Of a stretch of DNA of 64,000 bases, positions 62,500 through 64,000 are shown in pieces; the first letter of the stretch is position 1, and each line of letters begins with the position of its first letter. Source of the stretch: Ectobius pallidus (Eukaryota > Arthropoda > Insecta > Blattodea > Ectobiidae); assembly GCA_964059195.1 (NCBI GenBank), contig CAXKWD010000005.1, positions 46,639,825 to 46,703,824 of the forward strand, in the 5' to 3' direction. The notes below the pieces were generated by a model. That model was not told where the DNA came from. It saw only the letters and a list, made by a program, of their open reading frames with translations, and did not search any database. A program made the translations under genes and the position numbers.

Positions 62500-63670
62500 A
62501 TTTCTAGTTTACAGATATATTCCTTTTCCATGTGTCGAGAACGCACGGTCCGCGCGGTGGCCTGGACGCAAGGCGTCGGCCGGTAACCCCTCAATTCAAG
62601 CGCACTGATTTCTGAATTAGTCCTATAGTTAGAATAATCATCTACCTTTGTCATATAAGATGTAGAAAATGATCTCCGAATACCGCCACAAATTTCTGAC
62701 ATATTTTAAGAAAGTTTGCATTCACACGCATTAATCCTTCTTATGAAATTACTGCAATTTATCTTGTTATGTTGTTTTTCAATTCTTCAAAAGCACTGTA
62801 TGAGGGCTATTCTTGATACTTTACTTTTAAGCTCCCAAAATAAAATTCACTTACAGCAAGATCTGGAAATCTCAAAATGATCTGGAGATCTTGCTGGCCA
62901 TAACCCCTTACTAATTACCTATGTTCAAACACTTCTTGAATTAAATTTGAATGTTTCCAACAAGATTCCGGTACTGCGCACGCTGCAGATCTGTCATTAG
63001 GTTTAACGCATATTCAATTTAATTTTAATTTTCCAGGAAGACTCCGCTACAGAGCATGCTGAAGATCTCTCGTTAGATTTAAGTGAAGTCTTCAAACACT
63101 TCTTCAATTATGCACTTTTCCAACAAGATTCCGCTACAGCGCATACTGCAGATCACTTATTACAATTAAGTGTTTGAAGATAGGGGTAATTAGTAAGAGG
63201 TTATGGTCAGCAAGATGTACAGATCTTGAGATTTTTATTTTTGGGAACTTAAAGATTAAAGTGTACAAGAATAACCCTCTTACAGTACATTGGAGAACTG
63301 AAAGAGAACTTAAGAAGAAAACTACAGCAATTTCACAAGAAGAATTAATGTGTGTGATTGCAAACTTTCTTAAAGGATATTAGAAATGTGTGGTGGTAGA
63401 AGAAGATAATTTTCAACATCTTCTATGAAAAAAGGTAGGTGATTATTCGAACTTTTTTTTATTTTATTTATTTTTAATTTATTTTTTATTTGACCATAGT
63501 TAACCCAGAGTCCCACAGTGGGAATAATTCAGAAATCATCTTGCTTGAACTGTGGGTTATGTGCATGAGCCTTTACCGGCCGACGACTTGCTTCCAGGCC
63601 GCCGAGCAGGCCATGCGTTCTGGGCACATCGCAAAAATAATCTTTCTGTACTTTATAAGAGACTATTCGA
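62500..63670. mobile_element. Head-to-head inverted duplication of a mariner-type transposase 3' end
   Basis: The right arm (about 63170-63670, plus) encodes a decayed C-terminal block, LKIKVYKNNPLTVHWRTERE then ISQEELMCVIANFLK and DNFQHLL, followed by SGNNSEI...YRPTTCFQAAEQ. The left arm (about 62990-62500, minus) encodes the equivalent (ELKSKV..., INACECKLS, then SALELRGYRPTPCVQATART). The K-KVY-NNP-T-EL pattern is the tail of insect IS630/Tc1/mariner-like transposases. Both arms have stops and frameshifts. The centre (about 62955-63165) has three diverged copies of an AAGATTCCGCTACAGCGCAT-type unit. No 5' half is present. Confidence 0.7.
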
Positions 63671-64000
63671 AGGAGTAGAAATGGAGTTTTTACAGCACTA
63701 CCAATACAACCAGGAACTTTAAAGTATGTATATAAATATTTACTTCCTTATACCCCCATATAGATATACCATAAAACGCACTGAAAGTTTCTGATGAGCA
63801 GGTACTGATATGTATTGGAAATAAATTACGAACACTTGAAATTTATTAACAATTGAAAACTCATAAAAGATAATTACTATATGTGTCTGTAAATAGCCTT
63901 GGTCTCACATTTAGTTCAACATAAAATCTATAGAGGTCTGAAATGCCTTAGTCACAATAAAAATATTAAAAATTAATGTAGATACCCAACACTTATGTTT

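Larger units (their letters stand above)
59052..64000 (+). other. Downstream intron of the neuroligin gene (partial)
   Basis: It starts with GTAAGT directly after the exon. The next neuroligin segment is not found before the window ends, so the intron is at least 4.9 kb long. 59052-61030 and 63671-64000 are AT-rich with no recognisable gene. The open frame just after the donor (59056-59334) shows no neuroligin similarity and is taken as chance. A LINE remnant and an inverted transposase fragment occupy 61040-63670. Confidence 0.75.

Overview
The window is an AT-rich piece of an animal genome, almost certainly an insect. The only host coding sequence I can support is two internal exons of a neuroligin (Nlg) gene on the + strand, at 19439-19591 and 58854-59051. 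Both are flanked by good splice sites, and they join in frame across an intron of 39,262 bp. The encoded protein is a cholinesterase-fold adhesion protein whose nucleophile elbow reads GHGTG, so the catalytic serine position carries glycine, as in known neuroligins. More than 19 kb upstream and almost 5 kb downstream look like flanking intron. Very long introns, many LINEs and SINEs, and the recurring AGGCCTA words suggest a large-genome insect such as a cockroach, termite or other polyneopteran. That placement is an inference and is not proven by the sequence.

The rest is transposon history. At 1-19 kb there is a possible LINE 3' tail (840-1010), an 8-bp-TSD hAT-type MITE (6712-6970), a LINE 3' fragment interrupted by a tRNA-derived SINE (12650-13760), two copies of a repeat family with inverted modules (about 11700-12650 and 14525-15345) and further SINE-like repeats. 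At 20-24 kb there are LINE fragments, one of which is split just before its YADD motif by another copy of the modular repeat. At 28.7-36.2 kb a degraded LINE carries endonuclease, reverse transcriptase and RNase H domains and ends in a (TGAA)n tail. It is broken by three independent insertions: a reversed LINE 3' end, a 2.0 kb TIR element with a 7 bp target duplication, and a 1.3 kb long inverted repeat with a 14 bp target duplication.

At 39-46 kb lie two near-identical direct copies of a 2.5 kb DNA transposon (termini GGGTGGCGTGCACC, 3 bp TSD). Each has arrays of short palindromic sites at both ends and a second, nested right end. The stretch 46.4-48.5 kb is strongly pyrimidine-biased and unexplained. 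At 51-56 kb there is a LINE endonuclease remnant, then a pair of 1.1 kb direct repeats. One repeat holds a 689 bp MITE, and the other preserves the matching empty site. Next come a broken Tc1 transposon (56473-57923), an internally deleted LINE (61040-62115) and a head-to-head inverted duplication of a mariner-type transposase 3' end (62500-63670).

I see no rRNA, functional tRNA, CRISPR array or promoter. I found no clear new cellular system. The most unusual structures are the GGGTGG transposon with doubled right ends and arrayed palindromes, and the 14-bp-TSD inverted-repeat insertion inside the RNase H LINE.
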